A stretch of DNA of 64,000 nucleotides from Polynucleobacter sp. MWH-UH25E. Lineage in GTDB: Bacteria > Pseudomonadota > Gammaproteobacteria > Burkholderiales > Burkholderiaceae. Where the stretch lies: the NCBI RefSeq assembly GCF_018687095.1, contig NZ_CP061286.1:1178001-1242000 (forward strand), written 5' to 3'. The position numbers and the translations under genes are program-made. The notes below the pieces were generated by a model, which saw nothing but the letters and a program-made list of their open reading frames with translations, had not been told where the DNA came from and did not search any database. Each line of letters begins with the position of its first letter. Position 1 is the first letter of the stretch. Positions 50,872-59,471 of this stretch are shown here, in pieces.

Positions 50872-51015
50872 ATGAATACATTAAGCAACTTGATGAACAA
50901 CTTCAACGGCATCTCATTGGCGGCCATCATGATTTTGTCGTACTGCGCAGTGCTCAAAAATACCAAGCGTCATGAAAGCGAAACAAAGCACGTGTTCAAT
51001 CGTCAGTACCAATAA
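50872..51015 (+). CDS. Small single-helix protein of unknown function
   Basis: A 47-residue ORF with a strong ribosome-binding site (AGAGGAG ahead of ATG at 50872). The product has one hydrophobic helix (ISLAAIMILSYCAVL) followed by a basic/polar tail (KNTKRHESETKH). It has its own downstream terminator at 51061-51100, which supports a real, probably membrane-anchored microprotein. I recognise no family. It follows umuC by 130 bases. Confidence 0.6.
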   Translation: MNTLSNLMNNFNGISLAAIMILSYCAVLKNTKRHESETKHVFNRQYQ

Positions 51016-51060
51016 CAGAGAAAAAATAAAAGCAATTGCAATAGCGAAAGTCAGCAGAGG

Positions 51061-51100
51061 GGGAATAAGGAAATCACGGATTCCTTATTCCCTTGTTTTT
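51061..51100 (+). terminator. Strong Rho-independent terminator
   Basis: GGGAATAAGGAA (51061-51072) pairs perfectly with TTCCTTATTCCC (51081-51092) around an 8-base loop, followed by TTGTTTTT. It terminates the small-protein transcript. Confidence 0.88.
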
Positions 51101-51129
51101 ATGGGCAGCAAAAGAATTAAAATGTCGAC

Positions 51130-51465
51130 ATGACATCGAATCCCTGCTTTGACTGTGGCCAGTGCTGCCAACATTTTCGTGTGAGTTTTTATCACGGGGA
51201 AATCGAAGGTAATGGCGTGGGTGTGGTTCCCGCAGAGTTGACTACCAAGCTCACAGATCATCTCGCCTGTATGAAAGGCACGGAGAAGGGTGGCGCCCCT
51301 TGTATCGCATTACGCCACACCAAAGAAGAATGGCGTTGCTCTATTTATGAGAACCGTCCAACCCCTTGCCGAGAATTTAATATTCTCAATGAGGATGGAA
51401 CGCCCAACCCAGATTGCGAGCGACTGCAGCTAGTCGCCAAACAAAAGCGACTAGCATCTCGTTAG
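51130..51465 (+). CDS. YkgJ-type cysteine cluster protein
   Basis: The 111-residue product has the family cysteine pattern CFDCGQCCQHF at the N-terminus, then a middle CIALRHTKEEWRCSIYENRPTPCREF and a final cysteine in PDCERL. This fits the YkgJ/UPF0153 zinc- or iron-binding cysteine-cluster family, with no known reaction. The ATG is not preceded by a ribosome-binding site. It ends four bases into the convergent Bug gene. Confidence 0.85.
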   Translation: MTSNPCFDCGQCCQHFRVSFYHGEIEGNGVGVVPAELTTKLTDHLACMKGTEKGGAPCIALRHTKEEWRCSIYENRPTPCREFNILNEDGTPNPDCERLQLVAKQKRLASR

Positions 51466-52421
51466 CGTAAATTCAGCGTCTTCGCGATTTGGCTGAAGGC
51501 TGCGTATTCCTGATCGAGTTTGTTTTGCAGTTCTTTGCCTGTGAGGACGGCAGGAGATTCACCAACTTCATCTAAATATCGGACGGTATCGGGCTCTTTC
51601 ATAGCTTGGGTGTAGGCCTGTGCAATTTGTTTAACGCGCTCAGGCTTAGTACCTTTAGGTGCGAGCACTACGCGCCACAATAAGGTTTCTTCTTTAGGAA
51701 GGCCAATATCTTTCAAGGAGCTGGCATTCGGAAACTGCGCATTTCTGTTTGCAGAAGAGACTAGCAAGCACTTGGCTTTACCAATATTGGCGTGTTGCAA
51801 AACTGGTGGAATAGAACCCACATAGATATCTATCTGATTCGATAAAAAACCAATAATGGTTTCACCGGCACCTTTGTAGGGAACATCAACAGCTTGGATA
51901 TTTTGTGGTCTAAAGATGCGCTCGGTAGCGAGCTGCGCAGGGCCACCTAAGCCATCAGTGCCGTAGGTGTATTTCTTGGGATTCTTGCGCAGCTCTTCCA
52001 TAAATGATTTGCCATCATTTGCCGGAAAATCAGGGTGTACGCAAAAGACATAAGGCGCAGTAGAGAGCTGAATCACTGGAATGTAGTCATTCGGGGTGTA
52101 AGGAACCTTGCTCGTTTGTGGAACTACGGTAACGGGAGAGGGCCAAACACCAGCTAGGGTGTAACCATCGGGTGGAGAGTTCACCATTTGCGCAACACCA
52201 ATCGTGCCGCCAGCACCAGGAACGTTCTGCACACTAATCGGGCCACCAATAAATCGCTGTGCATCTTTAGAGGCCACTCGGAAGAGTGCATCAGTACCGC
52301 CACCAGGCGCAGTAGGAACAATCAATTTAGTGACGGTCTGAGCAGAAGCCGATTGCAATAAGAAAATTGCCGTACAAGCAAAGACAGTTTTTAAAAGAGA
52401 TTGTTTAGAAAGATTGCGCAT
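51462..52421 (-). CDS. Bug/TctC-family periplasmic substrate-binding protein
   Basis: A 319-residue receptor with signal peptide (ending SASAQ), LIVPTAPGGGTDALFR, VPGAGGTIGVAQ and DGYTLAGVW, and VDVPYKGAGETIIGFL in the second lobe. It follows the amidohydrolase gene on the same strand by eight bases, so the pair is likely one operon: hydrolase then receptor. This suggests the ligand is the compound, or a precursor of the compound, opened by the hydrolase. No Tct permease is adjacent. Confidence 0.92.
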   Translation of the reverse strand: MRNLSKQSLLKTVFACTAIFLLQSASAQTVTKLIVPTAPGGGTDALFRVASKDAQRFIGGPISVQNVPGAGGTIGVAQMVNSPPDGYTLAGVWPSPVTVVPQTSKVPYTPNDYIPVIQLSTAPYVFCVHPDFPANDGKSFMEELRKNPKKYTYGTDGLGGPAQLATERIFRPQNIQAVDVPYKGAGETIIGFLSNQIDIYVGSIPPVLQHANIGKAKCLLVSSANRNAQFPNASSLKDIGLPKEETLLWRVVLAPKGTKPERVKQIAQAYTQAMKEPDTVRYLDEVGESPAVLTGKELQNKLDQEYAAFSQIAKTLNLR

Positions 52422-52429
52422 ATCAAGCC

Positions 52430-53263
52430 TTATTCAAAATGAAACAGGGATTTAGGGTTATTGATCAAAATGTCATTCCACACTTTGGTATTTGGAATGG
52501 CTGATTGAATCCAAGAAATGCAGTCAGCATAAGTAAAGCGGTTTTCATAACTGAGCCATGGCCAATCACTAGCCCATACTAGTTGTTTGGGGTTGACTGC
52601 CACAAGAGCATCAACATAGCCTTGAATAGAAACGCCATCTAAAAAGCCAAGGCGATAGGGTGCTGAGAGTTTGACCCACACCTTGCCATCAGCGAGACCA
52701 TGCAGGGTGTTCTGAAAACTCTTGCTCTGCTTGCCTTGAGCTCCAAGTTTAGGATCGGGGTTGCCAAAGTGATCTAACACTAAAGTGGCGCCACTAGCCA
52801 AAATTTTAGGAACCACCAATTCTTGTAATTGGTCTTCTAGGAACAATTCAATATGAAGATCCAAGTCTTTAGCTATACCCAGGAGTTTTTTATAGTCAGC
52901 ACTATCAATATCCGGAATGGCTTTTTTCTTAATCCAATTCAAGCGAATGCCAACAACACCTTGCTCACGCATCTGTATTAGTTCTTGCTCTAGGCGGGGC
53001 GAGCTAGGGTCAACAATCACAGTGCCACGAAGGCGATCAGGATAACGACGAAGAGCATCAAGCAAAAGCGAATTATTGGCACCACAAAAACTGGGTGCAG
53101 TTAATACCCCATGTGAGATGCCGTGTGAGCCTAAAACAGCGAGATATTCTTCTGCACCAACATCGCGCGCAGGTCGAGAATGGATCTCCGGAGCCAAGGG
53201 TAGATCCACGGCCATGATGTGGGCATGGCAATCTACGCCAGTAATAGCGGATTTTTCTGACAT
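52430..53263 (-). CDS. Amidohydrolase-superfamily protein (2-pyrone-4,6-dicarboxylate lactonase type)
   Basis: The 277-residue TIM-barrel enzyme begins with the metal motif GVDCHAHIM (H-x-H) and ends with VLDHFGNPDP, QLVWASDWPWLS and a C-terminal catalytic-type Asp in the ASDWP loop, as in LigI-like hydrolases of the amidohydrolase_2 family. These open lactones or decarboxylate aromatic-derived acids. It is the first gene of a two-gene minus-strand unit with a Bug receptor, and divergent (56 bases) from the isocitrate-lyase-family gene. Confidence 0.86.
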   Translation of the reverse strand: MSEKSAITGVDCHAHIMAVDLPLAPEIHSRPARDVGAEEYLAVLGSHGISHGVLTAPSFCGANNSLLLDALRRYPDRLRGTVIVDPSSPRLEQELIQMREQGVVGIRLNWIKKKAIPDIDSADYKKLLGIAKDLDLHIELFLEDQLQELVVPKILASGATLVLDHFGNPDPKLGAQGKQSKSFQNTLHGLADGKVWVKLSAPYRLGFLDGVSIQGYVDALVAVNPKQLVWASDWPWLSYENRFTYADCISWIQSAIPNTKVWNDILINNPKSLFHFE

Positions 53264-53319
53264 TTGTCTCTGAATTGTCTCTTAATAGGTATTTATAATT
53301 CTGTAAAAAGGAGACTACC

Positions 53320-54201
53320 ATGCCACAACAAGATGGCTCAACCCATTTGGGCACCAAGCTGCGCCGCCTCATCAATGAGAGAAGAGGATTGCTAGTTCCT
53401 GGAGCAGGCAATGCATTAGCAGCAAGAGTGATCGAAGATGCTGGATTTGAGGCAGTCTATTTAAGTGGTGCAGGTCTCACCAATCAGTTTTACGGCATTC
53501 CGGATTTAGGTTTTATTAGCTTGAATGATGTTGCGTCGCACACTGCTGCCATTCGGGATGTGATTCAACTACCCCTGATTGTGGATATCGATGTTGGGTT
53601 TGGTAATGCGGTAAATGTGCATCACACAATTAAAGTGCTAGAGAGATCTGGTGCTAATGCAGTACAAATAGAAGATCAAGCTATGCCGAAGCGTTGTGGT
53701 CACTTCGCTGGCAAAAGCATTATTAGCAAAGAAGAGATGTGCGGCAAGATCAAAGCCGCAGCAGACGCTAGAGTGCATGATGACTTTTTAATCATTGCTA
53801 GAACAGATGCTAGATCCATTAACGGATTACAAGATGCTTTAGATAGAGCTCAAGCCTACGCGCAAGCGGGTGCGGATATGACCTTCATTGAAGCGCCAGA
53901 AAGCGTAGAAGAAATGAAGATCATTGCTGCGCAAACCAATTGCCCGCAGCTCATCAATATGGTGATTGGGGGCAAAACTCCATCGCTTCCGCAGCAAGAG
54001 CTTGCTCAAATGGGTTTTGGAATTGTGTTGTATGCCAATGCTGCCTTACAAGGCGCAGTACATGGCATGAATCAAGCCCTAAATCATTTAAAGCAAACGG
54101 GCGAACTCAAAGAAGATCCTAACTTAGTAGCCACTTTTGCTCAGCGTCAAAGTGTTGTTAAAAAAGAAGACTTTGACGCCCTAGAAAAGAAGTTCTCATA
54201 A
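53320..54201 (+). CDS. Isocitrate lyase/PEP mutase family C-C lyase
   Basis: A 293-residue enzyme with the Mg-binding VDIDVGFGN and the catalytic loop PKRCGH (residues 123-128), close to the KKCGH of true lyases (methylisocitrate or dimethylmalate lyase type). AGNALAARVIEDAGFEAVYLSGAG and GADMTFIEAPES are further family landmarks. It would cleave a 2-hydroxy or 2-oxo dicarboxylate, releasing pyruvate or glyoxylate, though oxaloacetate decarboxylase activity is possible. It is divergent from the amidohydrolase-Bug unit and 67 bases before a Bug gene. Confidence 0.88.
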   Translation: MPQQDGSTHLGTKLRRLINERRGLLVPGAGNALAARVIEDAGFEAVYLSGAGLTNQFYGIPDLGFISLNDVASHTAAIRDVIQLPLIVDIDVGFGNAVNVHHTIKVLERSGANAVQIEDQAMPKRCGHFAGKSIISKEEMCGKIKAAADARVHDDFLIIARTDARSINGLQDALDRAQAYAQAGADMTFIEAPESVEEMKIIAAQTNCPQLINMVIGGKTPSLPQQELAQMGFGIVLYANAALQGAVHGMNQALNHLKQTGELKEDPNLVATFAQRQSVVKKEDFDALEKKFS

Positions 54202-54268
54202 ATAAATCAGATTTAACCAAGCCTAACCTCACTCATTTCAACCTAACCTAGCCAACACCAAAACCATC

Positions 54269-55234
54269 ATGAAACTATCCAAAATTCTTATAGCGTTTGT
54301 TTCTACACTTATCGCTACATCTGCGCTTGCTGCAGATCTATGGCCTAATCGCCCAATTAAATTTGTAGTGGGCTTTGGTCCTGGTGGCGCAAATGACTTA
54401 GTGGCACGTGCTGTTGCGGAAGCCGTAGGTAAGCAACTGGGACAACCGGTAATCGTAGAGAACAAGCCGGGCGGAGGTTCTGTGTTGGGTGGCGACTACG
54501 TTGCCAAGAGTGCCTCGGATGGTTACACCTTCTACGCTGGTGCAGCAGGTGGCGTAGTGACCATTCCGATGCTTCGTAACAGCATGCCATATAAGCAAGA
54601 AGACTTGGTGCCAGTAGGCATGATGGCGGTGAGCCCATCGATCATTGTGGTGAATAGTGAGTCACCGATTCAGAACTTTAAAGAGCTGTTAGCAAAAGCT
54701 AAAAACAAACCAGGCGTCACATTTGCAACAGCGGGCTCTGGTAGCACCCCACACTTCGTGGCAGAGATGCTCAAGATTTATGCTGGTGGTGGTAATTATG
54801 AAATCATTCCTTACAAGAGTGGATCAGAAGGTGTGTTTGCAGTGGTCTCTAAACAAGTAGATGCCACATCAGAGGCCAGCGTTGTGGTCTTACCACAAAT
54901 CGAAGGCGGCAAACTCAGACCAATCGCCTCTACTTGGAACAAACGTATTACTCGTTTACCAAATGTGCCAACTACGAAAGAGTTGGGTTACCCCAATATC
55001 TTCATTGGCCACTGGTCAGGTATTTTTGCCCCTAAAGGCACCTCACCTGAAATTATCGCCAAGATGAACCAAGCGATTAATGCGGCTTTAGATACCAATG
55101 CGCTCAAGTCTCGATTGATTCCGCAGGGTATTGAGCCAGCTCCAGGGTCACAAGCAGACTTCATTAAGTTCTTGAACGAAGAGCGTAAGCGTCTACAGCC
55201 GATCGTGAAGAGCGCCAATATGAAGGATGAGTGA
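54269..55234 (+). CDS. Bug/TctC-family periplasmic substrate-binding protein
   Basis: The 321-residue receptor has a signal peptide (ending SALAA), WPNRPIKFVVGFGPGGANDLVAR, NKPGGGSVLGGDYVAKSASDGYTFYAG and EIIPYKSGSEGVFAVV. FGPGGAND replaces the common FPPGGxxD. The stop codon lies within an 11-base tandem duplication (55221-55242); removing one copy would leave the same C-terminus. A rhodanese gene (broken by a TGA) follows 60 bases later on the same strand, echoing the Bug-rhodanese order seen at 6-9 kb. Confidence 0.92.
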   Translation: MKLSKILIAFVSTLIATSALAADLWPNRPIKFVVGFGPGGANDLVARAVAEAVGKQLGQPVIVENKPGGGSVLGGDYVAKSASDGYTFYAGAAGGVVTIPMLRNSMPYKQEDLVPVGMMAVSPSIIVVNSESPIQNFKELLAKAKNKPGVTFATAGSGSTPHFVAEMLKIYAGGGNYEIIPYKSGSEGVFAVVSKQVDATSEASVVVLPQIEGGKLRPIASTWNKRITRLPNVPTTKELGYPNIFIGHWSGIFAPKGTSPEIIAKMNQAINAALDTNALKSRLIPQGIEPAPGSQADFIKFLNEERKRLQPIVKSANMKDE

Positions 55235-55294
55235 AGGATGAGTAAAGGCTCATTCATCATCTATATAGATCTTATTTGTTAAAAGGAAGACCCA

Positions 55295-56284
55295 GTGAGA
55301 AAACTCTTATTAATCGTCTTGGCATCTATTGCCAGTGGCGTGTTTGCTCAGGACACAGCAGTGATTGTTCAAACAGATCAAGTACAGCAAGCACTTGCTC
55401 GTGGCGCAATCATTTGAGATGTTCGTGATGAAAAGAGTTATCTCGATGGCCATATCCCGGGAGCAATTAACATTGGCGATGCTGGTGCTGTATTGCGTGA
55501 CCCCAATAAGGAAGACTACATTCCAATAGAGCAGATTGAGAAGGTCTTCAATGCTGCTGGACTGGATGTAAATCAGGAAGTAGTGGTCTATGGCTCAAGA
55601 GGAAATCCCTATAGCTACTTTGGCTTGTACACCATTAAATACTTTGGTGGAAAAAACGCCCAGATCTATCACGATGGTATTGATGGCTGGAAGCAAGCAG
55701 GCCTACCCATTCAGAAAGAGCGCATAAGTCTCAAGCCTGTATCAGTAGCCTTGGTGCCACAAAAACAGCTGGTGGTGAGCAATGAAGAGATGCTCAAATT
55801 GGCGCAGTCCAAATCGGTGCAAATCATTGATGCAAGAACACCTGATGAATATTCTGGTAAGGACATCCGCGCCATTCGTGGCGGGCATATTCCAAATGCA
55901 ATCAATGTGCCATTTGAAGATAACTGGCAGGACCCAGCTGCAGGAGTGAAGTTGAGCAAAAAGCAGGTAAACGACAACTCAGGAATGGCACTAAAAAACA
56001 CAACTGATCTGAAAAAACTCTACGAGAATCTAGATCCTGATAAAGAGACAGTGGTGTATTGCCAAAGTGGAGTCCGTGCCTCTGAGACGGCAACGGTTCT
56101 CAAGAGTCTAGGATTTAAAAAGGTAAAGGTCTACGATTCATCCTGGCTGGGTTGGGGTAACAACCTCAAAGCACCTGTCACTGATGAGACATTCTTAAAT
56201 GTAGGCGCACTCAATGCCAAGATGGCTGCCATGCAAAACAAGATCAATCAGTTAGAAGAAGCGCTGAAAGCTAAAAATAACTAA
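55295..56284 (+). pseudogene. Two-domain exported rhodanese interrupted by an in-frame TGA
   Basis: From the GTG at 55295 (AAGGAAG before it) the frame encodes a signal peptide (ending GVFAQ), a rhodanese domain and then a second rhodanese domain, except that codon 41 (55415-55417) is TGA where the family has Trp (context GAII-stop-DVRDEKSYLDGHIPGA). Downstream the frame is open to 56284. Domain 1 has no catalytic cysteine (loop YGSRG). Domain 2 has it (YCQSGVRASE, codon 256). The rest looks intact, so this is a recent nonsense change, a base-calling error, or readthrough. A rescue start at TTG 55493 would lose half of domain 1. Confidence 0.82.
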
Positions 56285-56329
56285 AAGTAACTAAGCAGAA
56301 TAGTTGTCTTGATAACTATTCTGCTTGAA

Positions 56330-57346
56330 TTACTCTGGCTTAATTCCAGACTTCTTAATGAGACTTGTCCAGAGTTCAATTTCAGATTTCAAGAAATTGT
56401 TGTATGCATTCGCACCCAATGGTGGAATCACAAAACCGACTGACTCAATCCGTTGCCTGACTTCAGGAGTTTGCAGCGCCTGAATCATGGCAGCTTCTAA
56501 TTTATCGAGCACTGGTTTAGGTGTTCCTTTGGGTGCACTAATACCGGCCCACGAGAGTGCCTGAAATCCTGGGTAGCCACTTTCAGCAACAGTGGGGACA
56601 TTTGGATACAAAGGATTGCGTTGTAAGCTACTTACCGCAATTGGGCGCAGTTTGCCGGCGGCAACGTAAGGCAATGCAGCGTCTTGATTGATAAACTCCA
56701 TCGGAATTTCATTGCCCAAAATGGCATTCATTAATGGGCCACCACCGCGATAGGGAATGCCAACGATTGGCAATGGATTGCAGTTCAGTTTCTTTTTAGG
56801 ATCTGCGCAGGTGGCAGTTGCTTGGCGTAGTAACTCCATCGCCATATGACCTGATGACGCATAGGTGTAGCCATAGTCGAGCTTGCCAGGATTGGCTCTT
56901 GCAAAGTCAACAATATCTTTCAGTGTTTTAAAAGGGCGGTCTGGGTGAGCTACTAAGACATTTGGGCCAAGATCAATGAGAGAGATGTGCGCAAAATCTT
57001 TCATTGAGTCATATTTGAGATTGGGGTCAAGGCCGTGAGCTACCGCATTTTGACCAACACCGGTCATTACTAAGGTGTAGCCATCAGGCTGCGCACCAGC
57101 AGCTCGTTCAGCGCCAATGACGCCACCACCACCAGCGACGTTCTCAATCACAAAGGCTTGTTTGAGGATCTTAGTTAGTTGTTCAGCAGAAATGCGTGCC
57201 ATCAGATCAGTGGTGCCACCGGGAGGGAAGGGAACAATAATTTTGACGGGCTTATTGGGGTATTCCGATTGGGCGATGGCTGTAAGCGAGCCAAGGCAAG
57301 CTAAAGAGCAAATGCACAGCGTTTTAATCCATAAAGAAAGCTTCAT
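56330..57346 (-). CDS. Bug/TctC-family periplasmic substrate-binding protein with Cys-bracketed insertion
   Basis: A 338-residue receptor with signal peptide (ending TAIAQ), YPNKPVKIIVPFPPGGTTDLMAR, NVAGGGGVIG and DGYTLVMTG. Unlike the paralogues here, the second lobe contains a loop TATCADPKKKLNCNP before VGIPYRGGGPLMNAIL. Its two cysteines could form a disulfide in the periplasm. It is convergent with the rhodanese and divergent from the IlvD/Edd gene (168 bases between), which may share its substrate. Confidence 0.92.
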   Translation of the reverse strand: MKLSLWIKTLCICSLACLGSLTAIAQSEYPNKPVKIIVPFPPGGTTDLMARISAEQLTKILKQAFVIENVAGGGGVIGAERAAGAQPDGYTLVMTGVGQNAVAHGLDPNLKYDSMKDFAHISLIDLGPNVLVAHPDRPFKTLKDIVDFARANPGKLDYGYTYASSGHMAMELLRQATATCADPKKKLNCNPLPIVGIPYRGGGPLMNAILGNEIPMEFINQDAALPYVAAGKLRPIAVSSLQRNPLYPNVPTVAESGYPGFQALSWAGISAPKGTPKPVLDKLEAAMIQALQTPEVRQRIESVGFVIPPLGANAYNNFLKSEIELWTSLIKKSGIKPE

Positions 57347-57514
57347 CTAGTCTCCATTCCCGTGTTATTGGGTTTTTTATTTAGGTCTTGATGCTCTATT
57401 TTTAGTAGGGTAATTAAATGGTTGGCAGAAAACAAGTGCAGGAATACCCTTTCTGCAATTTCCAGCATTAATATAGGCTTTTACATTTATTTTCATATTG
57501 ATTCATAGGCGCCT

Positions 57515-59254
57515 ATGTCCAAAAAGACCAAAGAATCCTTGCGTAGTGCTCGCTGGTTTGCACCAGATGATTTGCGTTCCTTTGGACATCGTTCTAGAGC
57601 CATGCAAATGGGTTATGGGCCAGAGGATTGGGCAGGTAAACCCGTTATTGCCATTATTAATACTTGGTCTGATATCAATCCTTGTCATACACACTTCAAG
57701 CAACGAGTAGAAGATGTGAAGCGTGGCATATTACAAGCTGGTGGATTTCCGTTGGAGTTGCCTGCCATTTCATTAGCAGAGCAATACGTTAAGCCAACCA
57801 CCATGCTCTATCGCAATATGCTCGCGATGGAAACAGAAGAATTGATTCGTTCGCATCCAGTCGACGGAGCGGTTCTCATGGGTGGCTGTGATAAGACTAC
57901 GCCCGGTTTGGTAATGGGCGCTTTATCTGCAGGTCTACCATTTGTCTATTTACCCGCTGGTCCAATGCTACGCGGGAACTGGAAAGGCAAAGTCTTAGGT
58001 TCAGGTTCAGATGCATGGAAGTATTGGGATGAGCGCCGTGCAGGCAATATCTCTGAAGCGCAGTGGTTGGAAGTGGAGGGCGGTATTGCCCGTAGCCATG
58101 GCACCTGTATGACGATGGGCACTGCCGCCACCATGATGGGCATTACTGAGGCGTTAGGACTAACTTTGCCAGGCGCATCGAGTATTCCAGCAGCAGATGC
58201 GAGTCACCCGCGTATGGCTGCTGCTTGCGGTAGAAGAATTGTTGAAATGGTGTGGGAAGACCTCACACCTGCAAGGGTGCTTAGTAAAGCCAATTTCTTA
58301 AACGCAATTAATGCAGCGATGGCGATGGGTTGCAGTACCAATGCCATCATTCATTTGATTGCCATGTCTCGTCGTGCAGGTGCAGAATGCACAGTGACCT
58401 TAAATGATTTTGACCAGGCCAGCAGAAAAGTTCCAGTGATTGCCAACATTCGGCCAAGTGGCGATCAATATCTGATGGAAGACTTTTATTACGCAGGCGG
58501 AATGCCAGCGCTTTTAAAACAAATGGGCGGTCATCTGAACCTAAGTGCAATGACCATCACTAGCAAAACCATTGGCGAGAATATAAAAGATGCGCAGGTG
58601 CATAACGATGATGTCATTCGACCATTAGATAAAGCCATTTACCAAGAGGGTGCGCTAGCAGTCCTGAAGGGAAATATCGCACCAGGTGGTGCAGTGATTA
58701 AGCCTAGTGCGTGTGCTGAGAGGTTCCTCAAACACACTGGCCCAGCTCTCGTATTTGATAGCTACCCAGAAATGAAAAAAGCCGTCGAGGATGAAAACCT
58801 CGATGTCACAGAGGATCACATCCTGGTTCTCAGAAACGCGGGCCCGAAAGGCGGTCCTGGTATGCCAGAGTGGGGCATGCTGCCCATTCCGGTGAAGTTA
58901 GTAAAGCAGGGTGTGCGTGACATGCTGCGCTTATCTGATGCCCGCATGAGTGGTACTAGTTATGGCGCTTGCATCTTGCATACATCACCAGAGTCTTATA
59001 TTGGTGGCCCCTTAGCTTTAGTGAAAACGGGTGACCTGATTACTGTAGATGTACCAAACAGAAAAATACATCTAGAGATTAGTGATGAAGAGCTAGCCCA
59101 GAGAAAAGCAAAGTGGGTAGCACCAGAGCCCAAATATGAAAGAGGTTATGGGTGGATGTTTAGTCGTCACATTTTGCAAGCAGAAGATGGATGCGACTTT
59201 GATTTCCTAGAAACCAGTTTTGGTAAACCGGTACCTGAGCCGGATATTTTCTAA
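57515..59254 (+). CDS. IlvD/Edd-family [2Fe-2S] dehydratase (sugar-acid dehydratase type)
   Basis: The 579-residue enzyme has the three iron-sulfur cysteines of this family at Cys57 (NPCHTH), Cys125 (MGGCDKTTPG) and Cys198 (SHGTCMT), and the conserved DARMSGTS segment with the catalytic serine. Length and pattern match L-arabinonate and related sugar-acid dehydratases better than IlvD itself, which usually works in branched-chain amino acid synthesis. The Bug gene is divergent upstream and a LivJHMGF transporter follows 217 bases later. Confidence 0.88.
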   Translation: MSKKTKESLRSARWFAPDDLRSFGHRSRAMQMGYGPEDWAGKPVIAIINTWSDINPCHTHFKQRVEDVKRGILQAGGFPLELPAISLAEQYVKPTTMLYRNMLAMETEELIRSHPVDGAVLMGGCDKTTPGLVMGALSAGLPFVYLPAGPMLRGNWKGKVLGSGSDAWKYWDERRAGNISEAQWLEVEGGIARSHGTCMTMGTAATMMGITEALGLTLPGASSIPAADASHPRMAAACGRRIVEMVWEDLTPARVLSKANFLNAINAAMAMGCSTNAIIHLIAMSRRAGAECTVTLNDFDQASRKVPVIANIRPSGDQYLMEDFYYAGGMPALLKQMGGHLNLSAMTITSKTIGENIKDAQVHNDDVIRPLDKAIYQEGALAVLKGNIAPGGAVIKPSACAERFLKHTGPALVFDSYPEMKKAVEDENLDVTEDHILVLRNAGPKGGPGMPEWGMLPIPVKLVKQGVRDMLRLSDARMSGTSYGACILHTSPESYIGGPLALVKTGDLITVDVPNRKIHLEISDEELAQRKAKWVAPEPKYERGYGWMFSRHILQAEDGCDFDFLETSFGKPVPEPDIF

Positions 59255-59471
59255 AAAACTAAGACTTAAACCCAGTTTCTTGGCTAATTACTCAATTAAT
59301 CGGTTCTGTGGACTCACCAAATTGGGTAATGGGTGATTTATATGAGTGCGTACAGCACAGATTTACGCTTGTCCGTACTACTTTGTGATTTTTATACCCT
59401 GTATATTTAAATCTCAGAGCTTTGCTACACTAAGAAAAAAGCAGTACTACCTATAAATAAGGAGATCAAGC

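Noticed and set aside
55415..55417. TGA as a selenocysteine codon in the rhodanese gene, prompted by selD in the window.
   Set aside because: The TGA lies before DVRD, a position held by Trp in rhodaneses, not at the catalytic cysteine. I found no convincing SECIS-like stem-loop just downstream. A TGG to TGA change is simpler.
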